Origin: Sipunculus nudus
Lineage: Eukaryota; Annelida; Sipuncula; Golfingiida; Sipunculidae
Length of the DNA stretch: 64,000 bases
Assembly (NCBI GenBank): GCA_026874595.1
Contig: CM049321.1
Coordinates: 23,803,979 to 23,867,978, forward strand
Reading direction: 5' to 3'
Each line of letters starts with the position of its first letter. Position 1 is the stretch's first letter. The translations under genes were made by a program, and so were the position numbers. Positions 47,400-58,939 of this stretch are shown here, piece after piece. The notes beneath the pieces were generated by a model. It saw only the letters and a program-made list of their open reading frames with translations. It did no database searches and had not been told where the DNA came from.

Positions 47400-48040
47400 T
47401 AACCAGCTATGGCCTTATAGCTGTCCTATGTTCTGCCACCAATTCTAAAACAACTGTAACTTGATTTCTTAATTTAGTGTGTAGGGTAATATAGGTCATT
47501 ACTGTGTAATTTTTACAGATAAAGGAATGAATATAATGTAATTCATTTAAGTGAGAACAGTTGGAATTTAGACTACTTGTATGCGTAATTAATTTTTAAA
47601 CTGATAACCTTATAGACCGGTCTGCTTTGGAATATATCAATATTTTTTTGTATTGCTAAATGTTTAATTATATGTGACTGACATGTGTTCAGTTTTCTGA
47701 AAATTAATTATTCATTGTGATATTTATTTGATAATTACAACTTAAATTTCAAGTAATTTTGAAAATGTTATATATCCTTTGCCTATTTGTTTCGTGCTTT
47801 ATACCTTACACACCAATGGTGGAGTAAAATTAAAATCCCAGTAATGGATCTGAAGTTTTTATTAAGATTTGACGAAGAATATATTATGGTATGAATATTA
47901 TCAATTTGGCACACATGATTCTGTAAATTAAATATTTAATCATTTTTTGTGTGGTGCAGCATGTGATTAAAAATAGGAATTGGTCAAAATACTGCACTGA
48001 AAATGCATTTTTTATGTTTTATTTTTTCAAAATTTTCCAA
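47400..48040. other. non-coding stretch
   Basis: AT-rich, nothing recognised. Confidence 0.35.
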
Positions 48041-48140
48041 ACTGTGAGAGGGGGATACCCCCTCCCACACCCACCCCATTTCGGGCGCTTACATTTGCTC
48101 AATATGCCCCACATTTCACTTTTAAAAATCTCAAAAAACT

Positions 48141-48143
<3 letters not shown>

Positions 48144-48181
<38 letters not shown>

Positions 48182-48228
48182 GCCTATATACCAAAATTGC
48201 GCCCCCCCCCCCCACCCCCCCCCCCCCC
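48144..48228. repeat. (TA)n plus two poly-C tracts
   Basis: About 18 TA dinucleotides, then CGGCCTATATACC, then C runs at 48202-48228 broken by one A. Flanked by GGGGGATACCCCC-type sequence like 18.2 kb. Confidence 0.9.
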
Positions 48229-48229
48229 A

Positions 48230-48855
48230 CTTTCAAAACTATTCTGTAGCCTATGCTGAATATCTCACACCGATTGGCTGAGCTGGAGACACATTTTAAA
48301 ACCGGCCAGCTGCGATAAGCAAACGGTGACACACTGACTCACTGATGCTGAGGGTTATATATAGTGTTAAAAATCTTGCCGCACTCAAATAGCCGAGGAC
48401 CTAAACATATTAAGACTGATAAAATGGGAATAGATATATAGCAAGCTGGAAGCCCACAATAGGCGGTTACTGAATTAACCATGTTGGTTTTGAAAAAAAA
48501 GATTCTGGGAAAGGCCTAGCCATGACAACATGACACTCAGGCCTTCGGAAATAAACTGATAGGGCTGGACCCATCATCTTCAGGTCATCTAAAATCGACG
48601 TTTGGGGTGACAGGCTGTACGTCGCAATGTTGCCGCGTGGCAGCAGTACCGGCACTAGGTGCGACACAGTGAGAGCCGTTTGATATCTCTGTCAGAGCCA
48701 TATTTCAATGACTGACCCAGTCTACGTATAACAAGTGTAATCTTTTTATCAGTATTAGAGAGACTGATAAGAACAATATTTATCACAACAACTGTCATTT
48801 TCTCGTTAACTGTAGGCCCCAACTGGCATGACTCACAAGGTAAGCCTTAGACTAT
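48230..48855. other. non-coding stretch
   Basis: Nothing recognised. Confidence 0.35.
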
Positions 48856-48859
48856 GACC

Positions 48860-49110
48860 CAGCAGTGATGAGACCCGATTCCGGACTCAAGTCCCCTTTT
48901 TTAGGAAGTCGGATTTATAGGTGTGGACTCGACAAATCAGGCCGAGTCCATCTCGAGTCGAATAGTATAAAAAATGTGTCACATATTATAAAGACTTATG
49001 TATATGGGAGAACTACTAGCAGAATATTACAAAATAATATCACTTTAGCTATCGAGCTTTGCTCAGCATCGATAGATGAATTTAATTAACCATTTTTGTT
49101 AAATAATGTA
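48860..49110 (+). repeat. GGACTCGAGTCC dispersed repeat, copy 3
   Basis: CCGGACTCAAGTCCCC-TTTTTTAGG-AGTCGG, GTGGACTCGAC, AAATCAGGCCGAGTCC, then CACATATTATAAAGACTTATG and an AGCAGAATATTACAAA tail, colinear with the copies at 23265 and 31155. Confidence 0.7.
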
Positions 49111-49114
49111 TGAA

Positions 49115-50700
49115 CTAACTTAAAAATGTACATGTTAAACTGAAGTTTCCATATTATTGCTTGCCGGAAATCTTCGATTTCGTCGGATTTATGTTTACTT
49201 GCTGCGAAAATTAATTCAACATTGCTTACAGTGAAACATGTCTCAGAGCGTCTCATACACATCTCGAACTGAGCCGAGTGTCACTGGGGCCGAAATTTCC
49301 CGCACTCCCGAAATATCCTAATTCCTTTCAGATTTTAGTATTGAATTCATATATTATCGTTCATTTTGCTTCCTCTTGGGAACCAGGAGACAGAACTAAA
49401 GCATTCCGATTCGGCTAACACCTAGTTACTTATAGAGTCTACCTCTTATCCAGTTGTGTTCTTGGAATACAAGAGAAGCTCCAGTAGGGGTGCTAGGTAG
49501 GAGCGACTCTTAAAATCACCTTCTTAGAACATTCCCTAAAACCTTTTGGCCATGATTATGTGTGATGATTGACCCTGTAGACTGTAGCATGTAGTACTGT
49601 TGTTGCAGAATCCACAAGTTGATGGAGAGGAGCAGAGCGAATCGGAATAAAGCGTCTTGGGACGAGACAAGTAGTACTGTACTCTGTACTGAAGTTTCTC
49701 TGTGATATTACTAATAAACATCTATAGGAGCCACTATAGAACGCGGGCTACGCTTCTATTGAGGAACATGATAATATAAATAAAACTGTCTCTTCTCATT
49801 CCCTATTTTAACTCCTACTTTTCACTGTAGATGTCCCTGCGCTCATATAAACTATTCTAACATAAACAACTTCTGAACATCAGAACTCGCCTGAATCAGG
49901 AATCGATAGAATACGATCGATAGACTAGGAGTCCTACAAGCTACTAAGTGAGCCATGAAGACAAGATGCCAACAGGGGCGATTTTTGTTCATTTATGTCT
50001 GCGATTGAAGCGCCATCTATCGCAGAAATGGGGAACTATTTACTATTTGAACAGGAGAATTAAGCTTAAGGTGGGGGCTCTGCCCCCACACCCGCGTTCA
50101 GGCGGGGAAACCAGGTTCCCTGGACCCCTCCTCCTCTGTTATAATAGACTCCAGTTATGAGCAAAATTAAATACGGCAATTCTCAGGAAAATAATATGTA
50201 TCGGCCTTTGTAAGGAAACAATTTATTATGCGACACCCGTTGTGCATAAGGTACCGGCGGTAGGCTGCAGCCCGGTTTCTATAGTTCTGCCCATCTATAT
50301 TTGGCCAAACTAGAGAATCCGTCATATCTGGCCAGTCATCACCTGATTACACACGTCACGATCAAGACATATCTCACACATGTCTAACATCATTCAGGCA
50401 ACTTTTTACAAGGTCATGAACGTCATTATCTACCTCATTCACGTTGCACAGCCATGTTATGTCATCTGATGCATATCAATCTCCTCAGTACGGCAACAAG
50501 CCCTTTCATGAACGCCACCCATGTTCATTCCTTGCCTCTTGCATACACATACTTTATCTACGTCACACTACTCACACATTGGACAGATCACATGGGCAAC
50601 ACGTGGGTGACGTGGCACACTCCCATTTAAATATATCATGCAGTTCACTTTCATACAGCTGCCTGGTTTTTTGTCTTCTGATTTTAATCTCTTATATACT
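49115..50700. other. non-coding stretch with minor repeats
   Basis: Short inverted match GCATTCCGATTCG (49400) against CGAATCGGAAT (49638). 50071-50100 has a GGGGGCTCTGCCCCC hairpin of a kind found in dispersed repeats. No gene recognised. Confidence 0.4.
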
Positions 50701-50701
50701 G

Positions 50702-50935
50702 TCTTCAGTGGGGGTGTGGGGGCGGCAGCCCCCATTATATTCATATTCATTTTATATCTTATAATTACTATTTGTGAACTCTCATTTTTTTGGTCCTTCT
50801 CAAACAGTTTCATTTACTGTCATAAGCGGGGATGTGGGGGCGGCAGCCCCCATTATATTCGTTTTATATTATATCTGATAATTTTGAACTCTCATTTTTA
50901 TTTCGTCCTTCTCAAACTGTTTCATTTACTGTCTC
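50702..50935 (+). repeat. ~120-bp tandem duplication
   Basis: GTGGGGGCGGCAGCCCCCATT, then TATATT, TTTTATAT, AACTCTCATTTTT, CCTTCTCAAAC and GTTTCATTTACTGTC occur twice (from 50715 and from 50834). Confidence 0.8.
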
Positions 50936-51173
50936 ATTACTGCCCACACAAGTGCATTCATAACTAATAATCAACATAAAATTTTACTTACCTTAACTAA
51001 ATCTTCTTATCTAAAAATACAGGTCTAACAATATTAACAGTATTTACACGATGAATTCCCACACGACCCATTTTATATAGATCACACAGACTTCAGGAAT
51101 TCAACAAATATGTTCTTTCGTACGTTCTGTTGTTTCCATAGAAACACAGAGATATAACTGCAGATGGGCAATC

Positions 51174-51963
51174 TTAACGCCAAGGCACACTTTGGCCATG
51201 CTTTACTTTTTGCCAAGTGCCTTCGATAGAGTGCATATACGCGCCAGTTTCAGGATCTTTGAAGTTTTAGGAATGGTTTACAGTTTGGTGGGTATAACCG
51301 TGCTCACCTAAACATTTGTATGCAGCCCAACAATCCAATATAATTATGGAGCCCTTTGCAATATTTTTGAGTATTAATGGTATGAAAGCTTCTTGCGTTC
51401 TGTCAGGTACGGCAAACATGAAAACTTTAGTTTTATCATCTCTCTCACGTCCTCCAAACACCCCCCCCCCCCTTCACTATATGCCCACGATGATATTTTA
51501 ACTTTTAAAATTTCGACTCATCAATTTCTATTATCACACCATCTCCACCAATTTTACTGCCACTTTCTGAGTCCCTGATTAGACTTTCTTCGCACACCTC
51601 CTGTGCAAAAGAACACCAATCAGCAACGGTGTTCCAGCTGTACTCCAGCTCATGTTGCGATAAACTCATAGTCAACAAAAATGTGAATTGTAATATCTCC
51701 TCTAGAGTGAGATTCGACTGGTCGAACCATGTCCTATGTCTTATTGATAAATTCTGGTCATGTCGTGGCTGTTTTTTTTGGCAGCGCCATCTCACCAAAT
51801 CACTGCTGTAGTCCTCTGCTACACTGACCAATTTCATGCTGTCATTGCATATTGCACAAGCACGGCTCTTAACAATCAATTCTTTGTAAAATAACCATTG
51901 TATTGTTACATCTTTGCAGATTAGTATTTTACTCCCAAGCTTTGTGTAGATTAATGAATCCAC
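51174..51963 (-). pseudogene. Merlin/ISXO2-like DDE transposase, broken
   Basis: Minus-strand frames give an N-terminal part with DVTIQWLFYKE, a zinc-ribbon remnant (CAICNDSMKL..RWRC) and HRTWFDQSNLTLEEIL. Then follow EIDESKF (first catalytic Asp), VFGGRERDDKTKVFMF, ILDCWAAYKCLGEHGYTH (second Asp), NHS, and DPETGAYMHSIEGTWQ (the expected acidic third residue, Glu). The order matches Merlin (ISXO2/IS1595-related) transposases that cut and paste DNA. Three defects: TAA after ESKF (51505), a frameshift in a 12-C homopolymer (51461-51472), and TAA after NHS. The C-run shift could be a sequencing artefact; the stops suggest an inactive copy. Terminal inverted repeats were not located. Confidence 0.8.
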
Positions 51964-51969
51964 AAATAT

Positions 51970-52740
51970 CTCATTTCGATTTCACTGATAGCTGCCGTGG
52001 CTGTATGTACATGAAGTTTCACTATCTCTTTTACTCTCACATTTTGGATGATTTAGCTGCTGTTAATTTTTATTTTTTACCTTACTCTCTTTTTTTCTTC
52101 GGTTCTGTTTCAGGCTTTCTTTTTCTTGCTTTTTCTGGCGAACATGTTGTGCCACTATCACAGTGTGTGCCTTCCATGATGACAGCCCAAGAAATACTCC
52201 CTCCAATTAAACGTTAACGTGTACTTTGGATTACCTGTGCAACTTTTCATAATCCACGTCAACAAACCACTCCTCTAGGGGCAACCACTTCACACGTCAC
52301 ACCATTCATACTCCAGCTAATTAAGACAAATTACAAAATCAAAACCAGACAGGAACAACTTATAATAATTTTCACACAGTCCCTTTCATTCACAGCATCT
52401 GTGTCATTTTACCATATATCAAACAAACTACCACATATGTTGTTGTTCTCACATTCTGCTTTATTATCGTCGTTCTAATATACTAATATTCATATAATAC
52501 ATTTGCTGTCGGTATATACACCCTGCACAATGTCAGTCAAAATATGATCGTTATCATGCAATGCCACCCATAAATTCTCTCATTGAGTGGCCCCCTGTCT
52601 TAGTTTTGCTTAACCTGTCAACTTTGACCTCTGGGTTAATCATATTCATACATTACAGCTGACACCACATCGACTATGCATTCTATGCTCAAATAATTAC
52701 TCAGACGGCTTACAGAGGGCGACACTTGTAGCTTACATTT
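51970..52740. other. non-coding stretch
   Basis: Nothing recognised; may include the upstream end of the Merlin element. Confidence 0.35.
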
Positions 52741-52744
52741 AAAG

Positions 52745-52840
52745 CGCTTTTGGCATCAAGCGCTTCACGGCGCAGTTCATAGCAAGGGGGACTTTCATGA
52801 GAGCGGTCAGTGGTTCGATTCCCGTCAATTCCTACTGTGT
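52745..52840 (+). mobile_element. tRNA-derived SINE-like sequence
   Basis: A perfect B box (GGTTCGATTCCCG) preceded at tRNA-like spacing by CGGCGCAGTTCATAGCAAGG. Arms of a full cloverleaf do not close, so a SINE head or decayed tRNA is more likely than a functional tRNA. Confidence 0.4.
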
Positions 52841-52849
52841 TTACATGTA

Positions 52850-53140
52850 TATATACTAATCATTGCATTTCTCTCTCAGGTTAAACATCCATAGGACATC
52901 AGTAGATGACCACACGTCGGTAGAATGAAGGGAAAGAGTAATGAATAAGCAAACTAATATTCATTAATTTTTTATTTGAACCCCACTAAACAAACTACAC
53001 CCCAGTTTTTCTCTGTCCCCTTCAAATTGTTGCCCTCTTTAGTATGTTGGATATCCGTTACCAACCGGTAGGACATATTCTATAGTCCCTCCATATATTT
53101 ATCATAGAGACACTACAAGGTCTTGTATGATGAGAGATCT
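52850..53140. other. non-coding stretch
   Basis: Nothing recognised. Confidence 0.35.
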
Positions 53141-53146
53141 TGGAGT

Positions 53147-53361
53147 GAGTATAGAATCCAGCTTACATGGACAAGGTTATGGGTGTATTAGGACGGATGT
53201 AATGATGTTTAGGATTCATGAAATAGAGAAGCAAGAAGGATGTTGATGTTATATCATCAGGCATCTCATGGCTTATGTTGATTACTACTCCATATGTCAT
53301 AGACGGTCCTGTCAGTTTAGACCCATCATGGAAATGTAGGCCGGATTCTATACCCGGGCCC
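53147..53361. mobile_element. MITE, 215 bp, cousin of 22463-22565
   Basis: Ends GAGTATAGAATCCAGCTTAC and GTAGGCCGGATTCTATACCC. It shares GGTTATGGGTGTA and ACGGATGTAATGATGTTTA with the short copy. The extra ~110 bp after ATGATGTTTA is missing from the short copy, which is therefore probably an internal deletion derivative. Confidence 0.75.
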
Positions 53362-53479
53362 AGATCTTGTGTATTGTATAAATATACAATTTAATAGGAC
53401 TCAGTATTATCTTGCTCTGCCGTATATCGAGTCTGACAGCCATACAGTGACATGTTCTATGTACATGACGTGCTGTGCT

Positions 53480-54065
53480 CTCAAAATCTGAATGTGGACA
53501 GTCCCTGTTTGAAACTGTCCACTTTAAGGCTATTTGTAGTTTGACATGGTAGAGAATTCCATATTCTAATGATACTTGGAAAAAAATGACCATTGGTATG
53601 CCAGTACACTTGTGTAAGGATGAAGGTATTTCATATGATGACCTCTTGTAGAGATTATTGCTGGTACTAGATTTATTGTTGGAATGGCTATTTGATTATG
53701 TGTTATCTTGTACGTTATCTGTAGCTTAGCTTTGGTTCTTCCACTCTTCAGGGGTTCCAGATTTAAGTCTTTAAGCATTGATGTTACGCTGCTTTCCTTG
53801 CTTTAGTCATTGTGAATAAATCTTGCTACTCTGCATTGTACTGCCTCTAATTTATCAATATTACGTTTAGTATGACAATCCCATACACTCAATGAGTATT
53901 CAATACAGGTCTTACAAGTGTAGTATAAGTTTTTGCCTTGATATTCAGTGGACATTAATGAATATTTCTTTGAAGAAATGATATGTTGTTGTTTCCTTTC
54001 TTGGTGATATAATCTACAAGTGCATTCCATGACAGATTCTTGGTAATGTTTATTCCTTAGTATTT
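53480..54065 (-). mobile_element. CR1/jockey-like LINE, 3' fragment
   Basis: Minus-strand pieces in two or three frames. NLSWNALVDYITKKGNNNISFLQRN is followed by DIKAK-like NIKAKTYTTLVRP, then CIEYSLSVWDCHTKRNIDKLEAVQCRVARF. After a stop come SSVTSMLKDLNLEPLKSGRTKAKL, YKITHNQIAIP, STRGHHMKY and YTSVLAYQWSFF, with an end corresponding to WNSLP and LK. This is the well-conserved C-terminal domain of CR1/jockey-type reverse-transcriptase proteins. Frameshifts and stops show it is inactive; the 5' part is absent. Confidence 0.8.
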
Positions 54066-54069
54066 AGCA

Positions 54070-55740
54070 CTGCTAAAATAGTCTAGACAGTGGTTGTGTA
54101 TTTGGTACTGGTGTTTTGTGGTTTCCTTTTATTGATTACTACACCTAAGACTACACACTACCCGATGCATTTGTAATCAGTGTCAACAGGTGTTACTATT
54201 ACCCCATGCTAGTGTGTCACTCTTGAAATCACTCTTCAAAGTGGGCCTGTTTAAAAAAAAGTAACAAAGTTCTGGCTTTCAGTCCCAGTCAGCCTGGCTC
54301 CCAGTGAGGTATTCAAGTGCCCATACTACTGTTCGCCGTTTTCCCAACTATACTTGTGGCCCAATTGAATCAGACTCTAAGATAAAACTGGGTATCCTGC
54401 TGATAATACAGTTATAATATTATTAAATAAGTCAGGACATATCCAGTACATTACATCGCAAGTTCTATTAATGTTCATATATCTGAAAGGATATAACCTT
54501 ATATGACCTGTATTGGTCTTAGAGACTGCATGGGAACCAACATTATTTGTAAACCATTGGGATGTTTTATGTAAATATGCAGTCAAAATTGTTGTTTCAA
54601 TAAATGTGTACATATCACTGTTCTTATTCAATTAGGATTGGCCAGTCAACCTTATAAAAAAAATGAAGCATTCAAACAGCTTCTGATACAACAAGACCAC
54701 CATCAAAGACGACCTTTCGTGCTTTGTGATCAGCGTCCGGCCAGCATTAATTTGTTAGCAGCAGTTTGCACTTTGCTTTGGTGAATGTATGGTTATTCAC
54801 ATGGTGCATTAATTGACAAGCAAACAATATTTTAATATCTTTTTTAACTACAAGGGCATTGATTTTAAACTTGATCCTGGGCTAACTCTGAAATTTGTAA
54901 AAACATGCCATGTGAAGGGAAGGTTCTTGTTTACATGAAGCCTATAGTATATAAAGTGAACTTTGGAACAGACAATCATTCTACTGTTGTATGTTTTATT
55001 ATCACAATGGCCAGAGCTCAAGTATCAATATGCCTAGTACTGTGTTACTAGGCATGAACTGCCGCTTGCAGAGAATATGAAGGCTGTTTAGCCTGTGGAC
55101 TAGCCACTTCCAAAAAAAAGTACTCCGAACAAGTACTGTGCAGAACTGTCTGCGCTCCATCTGTTAGATAAATGAAGGTACGGACCTGGGGCTCTGTATA
55201 CTGCAGAACCCTTACTGGGATATATCTATTTACTAAACTAAATATTGATAGTAAAGGAAATGTTCAGCCTGATGGACGCTAGGTTGATTTCATCAAAAGT
55301 CCTGTGTCAGTAATATATTATCACAGTTGGGATAGGGTTCTCTCAAACAGAGGCGAGTAGATGCCTGCCTATAACTGTGTTGAAATTGTCAAAGAAAATT
55401 CCCATTTGAATAGATTTTGCTTTCATCTGGAGTACTTATATGTAGTCTGTAGAGGAAGAGTTCTCGGAAACTTAGTCAAACCCTAATTCAATTGTATTTC
55501 CCCCAAAGGAGGATTAGAATTCAGTTACAATGTACATGCCAGTTGGATTGGTCCCTGTTAGAAGCTCTGAGTCTGATATGTCAATGTGATGTTTTTTATA
55601 ACACTATTTAGTAGTTTAAAAGGTTTTAAACTTTAAGAAGCAAAACATGCAAATTTTCATCAACTAGCCACAATTTTTCAGTGTATTTTCTGTGTATCCA
55701 CATATTTTATTGCAAAAGGATTTGTTCTACATATATTATT
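54070..55740. other. non-coding; upstream region/intron of the zinc-finger gene
   Basis: No exon identified. A 5' UTR exon of the gene at 55753 must lie here or further left, because that exon begins at a splice acceptor. Confidence 0.4.
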
Positions 55741-55752
55741 GTTTATTTACAG

Positions 55753-57627
55753 GAGGCCTTTAAAAGAAAAATGGATCCCACTTTACCAAGTTCGCCATGT
55801 CACGATGTGTTCATTAAAACAGAAAATGAATCCAACTGCATTAAAAGGGATTCAGATGCTAATGATCTGGAATATGGATTCAGTCAAGAAAGTTTGTGTA
55901 ACTTCACACAGAGTGAGTCAGATATACTTAATATAGAAAAAAATGACAATAAACTTACAGAGAATGATCCAAAAGATGATGTAGATGATACTCTTATGCC
56001 TAATACAAGCATTGAAGGTGAAGACAGAATTTCTGTTACCTATGAAAAGATTTGTACAGAAGATACAATTCAAGATATTGATTCAAGTGAAGTTATGAAA
56101 ACTGAACCAAATTGGAATCCAGTGATGGTAGAATTCAAAATGGAAGAAAACTCAAATGATGGCACTAGCAGACAAGAAGCATTTGCATGTGAACATTGTT
56201 TTAAATGTTTTACTTCTGTGGATCATTTAAGGAAACATCAACTGATGCATACTGGGAAAAATAGCTCTGTAATTGAGCACTGTGAAAGTCCCATTTCTAC
56301 TCATGGTGACACTAATATTCAAACCAGTACACTGGATAATACTGGAGAAACGTTTTTTAAATGTTCAGAATGTAACAAGTCCTTTGCTTCAAACAAACTA
56401 CTAAAGATGCATATGAAGACACATTCAGAAGAAAAATCATTTACCTGTGAGTGGTGTGGTAAATGTTTCTATGATCGTAGTCATTTAAACAAGCACGTCA
56501 GGACACATACTGGTGAAAAACCATTTAACTGTGAATGGTGCGGAAAATGTTTCTCCGATAGTAGTAACCTTAAAAAGCATATCAAGATACACACTGGGGA
56601 GAAACCGTATAAATGCGAACAGTGTGACAAGTCTTTCGCAGAGAAGAAGACACTGAGAGCTCACATTAGGTCACATACTGGGGAAACGCCGTATAAGTGC
56701 AACTTTTGTGGCAAATTTCTCTCCACCAGGAGCAGCCTGACAAGTCATATAAGGACACATACTGGAGAAAAACCTTTTAACTGTGAGTGGTGTGGTAAAA
56801 GTTTCAGATATCAAAATAACCTTAAGAAACATGTCATGATGCACACTGGCGAGAGGCCATTTCAGTGTGAGATATGTGGTAAATGGTTCTCTGAGCAGAG
56901 GTTTTTGACAATTCACATCAGGACGCATACTGGAGAAAAACCATTTCCATGTGACCATTGTGGCAAATCTTTCTCCACTCAGAGTAACCTGAAAAGTCAC
57001 ATGAGAACACATAGAGGAGAACACAAAACATTTCAGTGTGAGCAATGTGGTAAATGGTTCTCTGAGCTGATATTACTAGAAGGTCACATCAGGACACACA
57101 ATGGAGAAAAACCTTTCCAATGTGCTCACTGTGGCAAAGGTTTTTCTCAGATGAGTCACTGGACGACTCACCTGAGAATACATACTGGGGAAAAACCATT
57201 TAAATGTGAACACTGTGGGAAATGCTTCTCATATTCTTCTGTTTTGAAACTGCACATCAGGCAGCATACTGGAGACAAACCATTTCAGTGTGCACTGTGT
57301 AACAGGTGCTTCCCAGAACAAAGTCGCCTAAAGAGACACATGAGAACGCATGGTGGGGAAAAACCATTTCAGTGTAATGAATGTGACAAATCCTTCTATA
57401 CTGAGAGTTTCCTGAAAACTCACATGAAGACACATACTGGGGAAAAACCATTTCAGTGTGAGCAGTGTGGTAAATGTTTCTCTCAGCAGTGTAAATTAAA
57501 AATCCACACCAGGTCACACACTGGAGAAAAACCATTGCAGTGTCAATATTGCAGCAAGGATTTCTCATACAGGAGTCAACTTAAAAGACACATTAAGAAA
57601 CATACCGGAGAAACCTGGAAGTGGTGA
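55753..57627 (+). CDS. C2H2 zinc-finger protein, 16 fingers, intact
   Basis: The exon begins after TTGTTTATTTACAG (55739-55752). The first ATG is at 55771 (MDPTLPSSPCHDVF) and the stop TGA at 57625-57627, giving 618 residues. The open frame reaches upstream to 55681, but that part is intron. Residues 1-132 are acidic, with sumoylation-type sites (IKTE, MKTE, FKME). Sixteen C2H2 fingers follow, the first FACEHCFKCF..HQLMH, the last LQCQYCSKDF..HIKKH. A ~45-residue non-finger spacer lies between fingers 1 and 2; fingers 2-16 are joined mostly by TGEKPF linkers. Every finger keeps both Cys and both His. Probable nuclear DNA-binding regulator; no KRAB, BTB or SCAN domain. Gene organisation matches the minus-strand gene at 6486-7986: UTR intron, then one long exon carrying everything. 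Confidence 0.92.
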   Translation, partial: EAFKRKMDPTLPSSPCHDVFIKTENESNCIKRDSDANDLEYGFSQESLCNFTQSESDILNIEKNDNKLTENDPKDDVDDTLMPNTSIEGEDRISVTYEKICTEDTIQDIDSSEVMKTEPNWNPVMVEFKMEENSNDGTSRQEAFACEHCFKCFTSVDHLRKHQLMHTGKNSSVIEHCESPISTHGDTNIQTSTLDNTGETFFKCSECNKSFASNKLLKMHMKTHSEEKSFTCEWCGKCFYDRSHLNKHVRTHTGEKPFNCEWCGKCFSDSSNLKKHIKIHTGEKPYKCEQCDKSFAEKKTLRAHIRSHTGETPYKCNFCGKFLSTRSSLTSHIRTHTGEKPFNCEWCGKSFRYQNNLKKHVMMHTGERPFQCEICGKWFSEQRFLTIHIRTHTGEKPFPCDHCGKSFSTQSNLKSHMRTHRGEHKTFQCEQCGKWFSELILLEGHIRTHNGEKPFQCAHCGKGFSQMSHWTTHLRIHTGEKPFKCEHCGKCFSYSSVLKLHIRQHTGDKPFQCALCNRCFPEQSRLKRHMRTHGGEKPFQCNECDKSFYTESFLKTHMKTHTGEKPFQCEQCGKCFSQQCKLKIHTRSHTGEKPLQCQYCSKDFSYRSQLKRHIKKHTGETWKW

Positions 57628-58336
57628 AACACCTCAAACAGGAGTCAACTTTGCCTATTTTTATAAAAGCTCCAAGAGATTACCTTTAGTTTGTAAAGGT
57701 CAGATAGGTGATCGGGCCCCTTTAAGGGAAAATTCTGTTCCATTATGAGGCTTAGCCAGTTTTGGAGGTATTATATTCGTATAATTGTTGCCTCTTTATA
57801 TGAATGGTTGACTATTTTGTTTTGTTGTGTCTCTCAGCAATTTTACTTCAAAAGTTAGAAACAGATTATGATTAAATGTTTTTAAAGGAAATGGTATTTC
57901 TAAAGGAAGAATCCACTGAACTGTGAAGGAAATCTGAATCACAGTTATAAATTTTGATAAAAGAATTCATTACCATTGTGTGACACTGCAATACATTTTT
58001 TCAGGCCAAGTCCAAGAGTCATTCACTGATTGTAAGGCCTTCGTTCTTGCCCACAAAGCTGACCTTTGATTCAACCATTGAAATCATGAAATGTGACACA
58101 CATTCCTCTTGGCATGTTTTCATATGTTTCTTGAGCAGCCTATGACAAAATTGGTTGAAGATCCGTGTGGAAGTACTTATACCTGATCACTTTTTGGTTG
58201 TTAATGTTGTGTGGCATTGGCAGAGAAGGTTGCTTGATCGAACACATCAGCACATGTATCACAGAGGATAATACAGTTTTGAGTGCTGTGGAATATGTTT
58301 CCATTGTAAGAATAATATCAATGTTCACACAATAAA
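57628..58336 (+). other. 3' UTR with polyadenylation signal
   Basis: AATAAA at 58331-58336, the first canonical signal seen after the stop codon of the zinc-finger gene. The ~700-bp interval has no other coding signal. Confidence 0.5.
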
Positions 58337-58460
58337 GAAAATGGAAAAATAAGGGATAAGCTGAGCTTCATAAGGGTTAGATGGTGCTCTAGACACCTGA
58401 TGCCAGAGTCCCAATGAGAACCTTTCCTTTACAAAAGATAATCGTTTTTACTTTGAAATT

Positions 58461-58488
58461 TATATATATATATATATATATATATATG
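58461..58488. repeat. (TA)n microsatellite
   Basis: About 14 TA dinucleotides. Confidence 0.9.
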
Positions 58489-58622
58489 ATCTTTTAACAA
58501 CAGACCCTAACACTGACACTTCTAGTGTCATTTGTCGCCAACAGATGTCGCTAATGCAGCGGAGAAATGGTCTTTTCAACACTCCTGTTCATACAAAAAT
58601 ATTTTTTTTTAAATCGGCATAA

Positions 58623-58936
58623 GGCCAAAAAAATGAAATGGTTCTCAGGCACTTTTTCAAAAACCAATCCAGGCAGTTGATATTTTATTTTACCTTTTTT
58701 ATGTATGTTTCTTTAAAAATGTCATATTTTATGGAAAAGCATGAAATAACAGATTTTTTTGCTAAACAGGCAAAAGCACTACATAACAAAGGAAATCTTT
58801 TAAAAAAAATTTTATTAATTTAAAAAATCTTCTTGAAAAATTAAAATCAAAATAAAACTTTTTTGTGCGGGGGGGGGGGGGGGGTAAAAATTGACGTGGG
58901 CGGTGCCTGAGAACCATACCTTTTATTCGTTTGGCC
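58623..58936. mobile_element. 314-bp MITE with GGTTCTCAGGCAC termini
   Basis: Left GGCCAAAAAAATGAAATGG-TTCTCAGGCAC and right GTGCCTGAGAACCAT-ACCTTTTATTCGTTTGGCC are inverted repeats of about 30-34 bp. It contains a 16-G tract (58869-58884) near its right end and no coding sequence. Confidence 0.75.
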
Positions 58937-58939
58937 GTA

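Noticed and set aside
55681-55770. Upstream extension of the zinc-finger frame (MYFLCIHIFYCK...)
   Set aside because: It crosses a clear poly-pyrimidine tract and AG acceptor at 55752, so it is intron.
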